From contig NZ_MZXV01000032.1 of assembly GCF_003253745.1 (NCBI RefSeq), forward strand, positions 958,971 to 1,022,970: a stretch of 64,000 nucleotides of DNA, read 5' to 3'. The DNA comes from Mesorhizobium kowhaii. GTDB lineage: Bacteria > Pseudomonadota > Alphaproteobacteria > Rhizobiales > Rhizobiaceae. Made by a program: the position numbers and the translations under genes. The notes beneath the pieces were generated by a model. That model made no database searches. It was not told the origin of the DNA and saw nothing but the letters and a program-made list of their open reading frames with translations. Below, in pieces: positions 63,512-64,000 of this stretch (position 1 is the stretch's first letter; each line of letters opens with the position of its first letter).

Positions 63512-63852
63512 TCGCCGTCATATTCGAGGTCGAGCCGGCAGCCGGCAGACGCGATGCCTATCTCGGCATCGCTGCTGACCTGCGCCCTCTGCTCGACGGC
63601 ATCGATGGGTTCATCTCCATCGAGCGCTTCCAGAGCCTGGCCGACCCGAACCGCATCCTGTCGCTGTCGTTCTGGCGCGACGAGGAGGCGGTCAAGGCCT
63701 GGCGCAACACCGACGAACACCGGCAGGCGCAGAAGGCCGGCCGTGGCGGTATCTTTGCCGGCTACCGTCTGCGCATCGCCCATGTCGTGCGCGATTATGG
63801 GCTGACTGAAAGGGCCGAGGCGCCAGCGGATAGCCGGGCGGTGAATGGGTGA
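63508..63852 (+). CDS. Antibiotic biosynthesis monooxygenase (ABM) domain protein
   Basis: A 114-residue ABM-fold protein starting MIAVIFEVEPAAGRRDAYLG from GTG 63508. The central LLDGIDGFISIERFQSLADP and RILSLSFWRDEEAVKAWRNT match the family, as does the His in EHRQAQKAGRG. Such proteins are cofactor-free or heme monooxygenases, or have no known activity. The GTG overlaps the NIPSNAP stop (GTGA). The next DNA is an IS element. Confidence 0.92.
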   Translation: MIAVIFEVEPAAGRRDAYLGIAADLRPLLDGIDGFISIERFQSLADPNRILSLSFWRDEEAVKAWRNTDEHRQAQKAGRGGIFAGYRLRIAHVVRDYGLTERAEAPADSRAVNG

Positions 63853-63876
63853 GGTTCTTCCTTCTCCCCTTGTGGG

Positions 63877-64000
63877 CCTGTTGCGTAATTCGCTGGTTGT
63901 GATTCTCTGAGACAGAAGCTCGGAGGACATCAGGATGGCAGTGAAGCGGACGGGTCAGTTGAGCTTGGCGGAGGCTTTTCTGGGCACCAAGCTTGTGGGC
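63877..64000 (+). mobile_element. Left end of an insertion sequence (IS5-like)
   Basis: Starts near GGCCTGTTGCGTAATTCG (about 63877) and runs past the window end, including a transposase start. The text before it (CTTCCTTCTCCCCTTGTG) resembles an interrupted rhizobial intergenic repeat, so the insertion point is probably at 63876-63880. The right end and target duplication are outside the window. Confidence 0.65.
63935..64000 (+). CDS. Transposase, N-terminal fragment
   Basis: The first 22 codons are visible, MAVKRTGQLSLAEAFLGTKL then VG, cut by the window end. GGAGGACATCAGG precedes the ATG. A GQLSLAEAFL start is usual in IS5-type transposases of rhizobia. Catalytic residues lie beyond the window. 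Confidence 0.65.
   Translation, partial: MAVKRTGQLSLAEAFLGTKLVG

Overview
The window is chromosomal DNA from an alphaproteobacterium of the Rhizobiales, most likely Mesorhizobium or a close relative. This rests on high GC with strongly GC-biased third positions, rhizobial intergenic mosaic repeats, a GTTC-N7-GTTC LexA-type box, the paired Ku/LigD genes, and gene neighbourhoods such as rph / VOC / rdgB / hemW opposite hrcA, and msbA-like / dapB / gpmA beside tRNA-Leu. Nearly everything is housekeeping or catabolic. No prophage, CRISPR array or conjugative module was seen. One insertion sequence starts at the extreme right edge.

Layout. 1-5 kb: the tail of a flavoprotein reductase, pyrF, a DUF1330 gene, an ArsR repressor translationally coupled to an AHSA1-type SRPBCC gene (with a visible operator), a GFA protein, an LtrA-like membrane protein and a secreted protein with a possible Cys-His-Asp triad. 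5-10 kb: an ATP-grasp protein and a four-gene operon (SDR, dgoK, dgoA, SMP-30 lactonase) whose order fits a De Ley-Doudoroff-type galactose route. 10-16 kb: a GGDEF/EAL protein, a GT2-GtrA-GT-C membrane glycosylation operon, and gshB. 16-24 kb: a decayed quinone reductase flanked by direct repeats that contain an SOS-like box, then comM, glcB and a hydantoinase/oxoprolinase. 23-31 kb: a cupredoxin, a CDGSH protein, two secreted six-cysteine paralogues, and a group II decarboxylase plus cysteine-synthase-like gene divergent from a large BTAD/TolB-like/TPR regulator. 31-38 kb: a UBP zinc finger and cyclic-nucleotide-domain flavoprotein pair, tRNA-Leu(CAG), gpmA-dapB-ABC exporter, and glk. 38-50 kb: mepA, queG, GST, uppP, yraN-rsmI, a GIY-YIG gene, hemW-rdgB-VOC-rph and hrcA. 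50-64 kb: a small acidic protein, a PQQ-type sugar dehydrogenase, a LysE exporter, cysK, a GST, an ECF sigma factor with its DGPF/YCII partner and a candidate promoter, DUF393, ku-ligD, and an ArsR-like regulator opposite DUF1127/NIPSNAP/monooxygenase genes.

The most striking pattern is a palindromic element of about 120-143 bp present four times (863-1005, 21014-21133, 25163-25304, 50393-50534). Every copy abuts the stop codon of a gene (pyrF, the hydantoinase, a six-Cys protein, hrcA) and every copy has the same orientation relative to that gene. It keeps a CGTAC/GTACG stem around a variable loop, which suggests a 3'-UTR RNA element rather than a randomly placed repeat. Other rhizobial repeat families, a 15-bp coding minisatellite and several gene remnants are also annotated. 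All family assignments come from reading the sequence; no database search was run.
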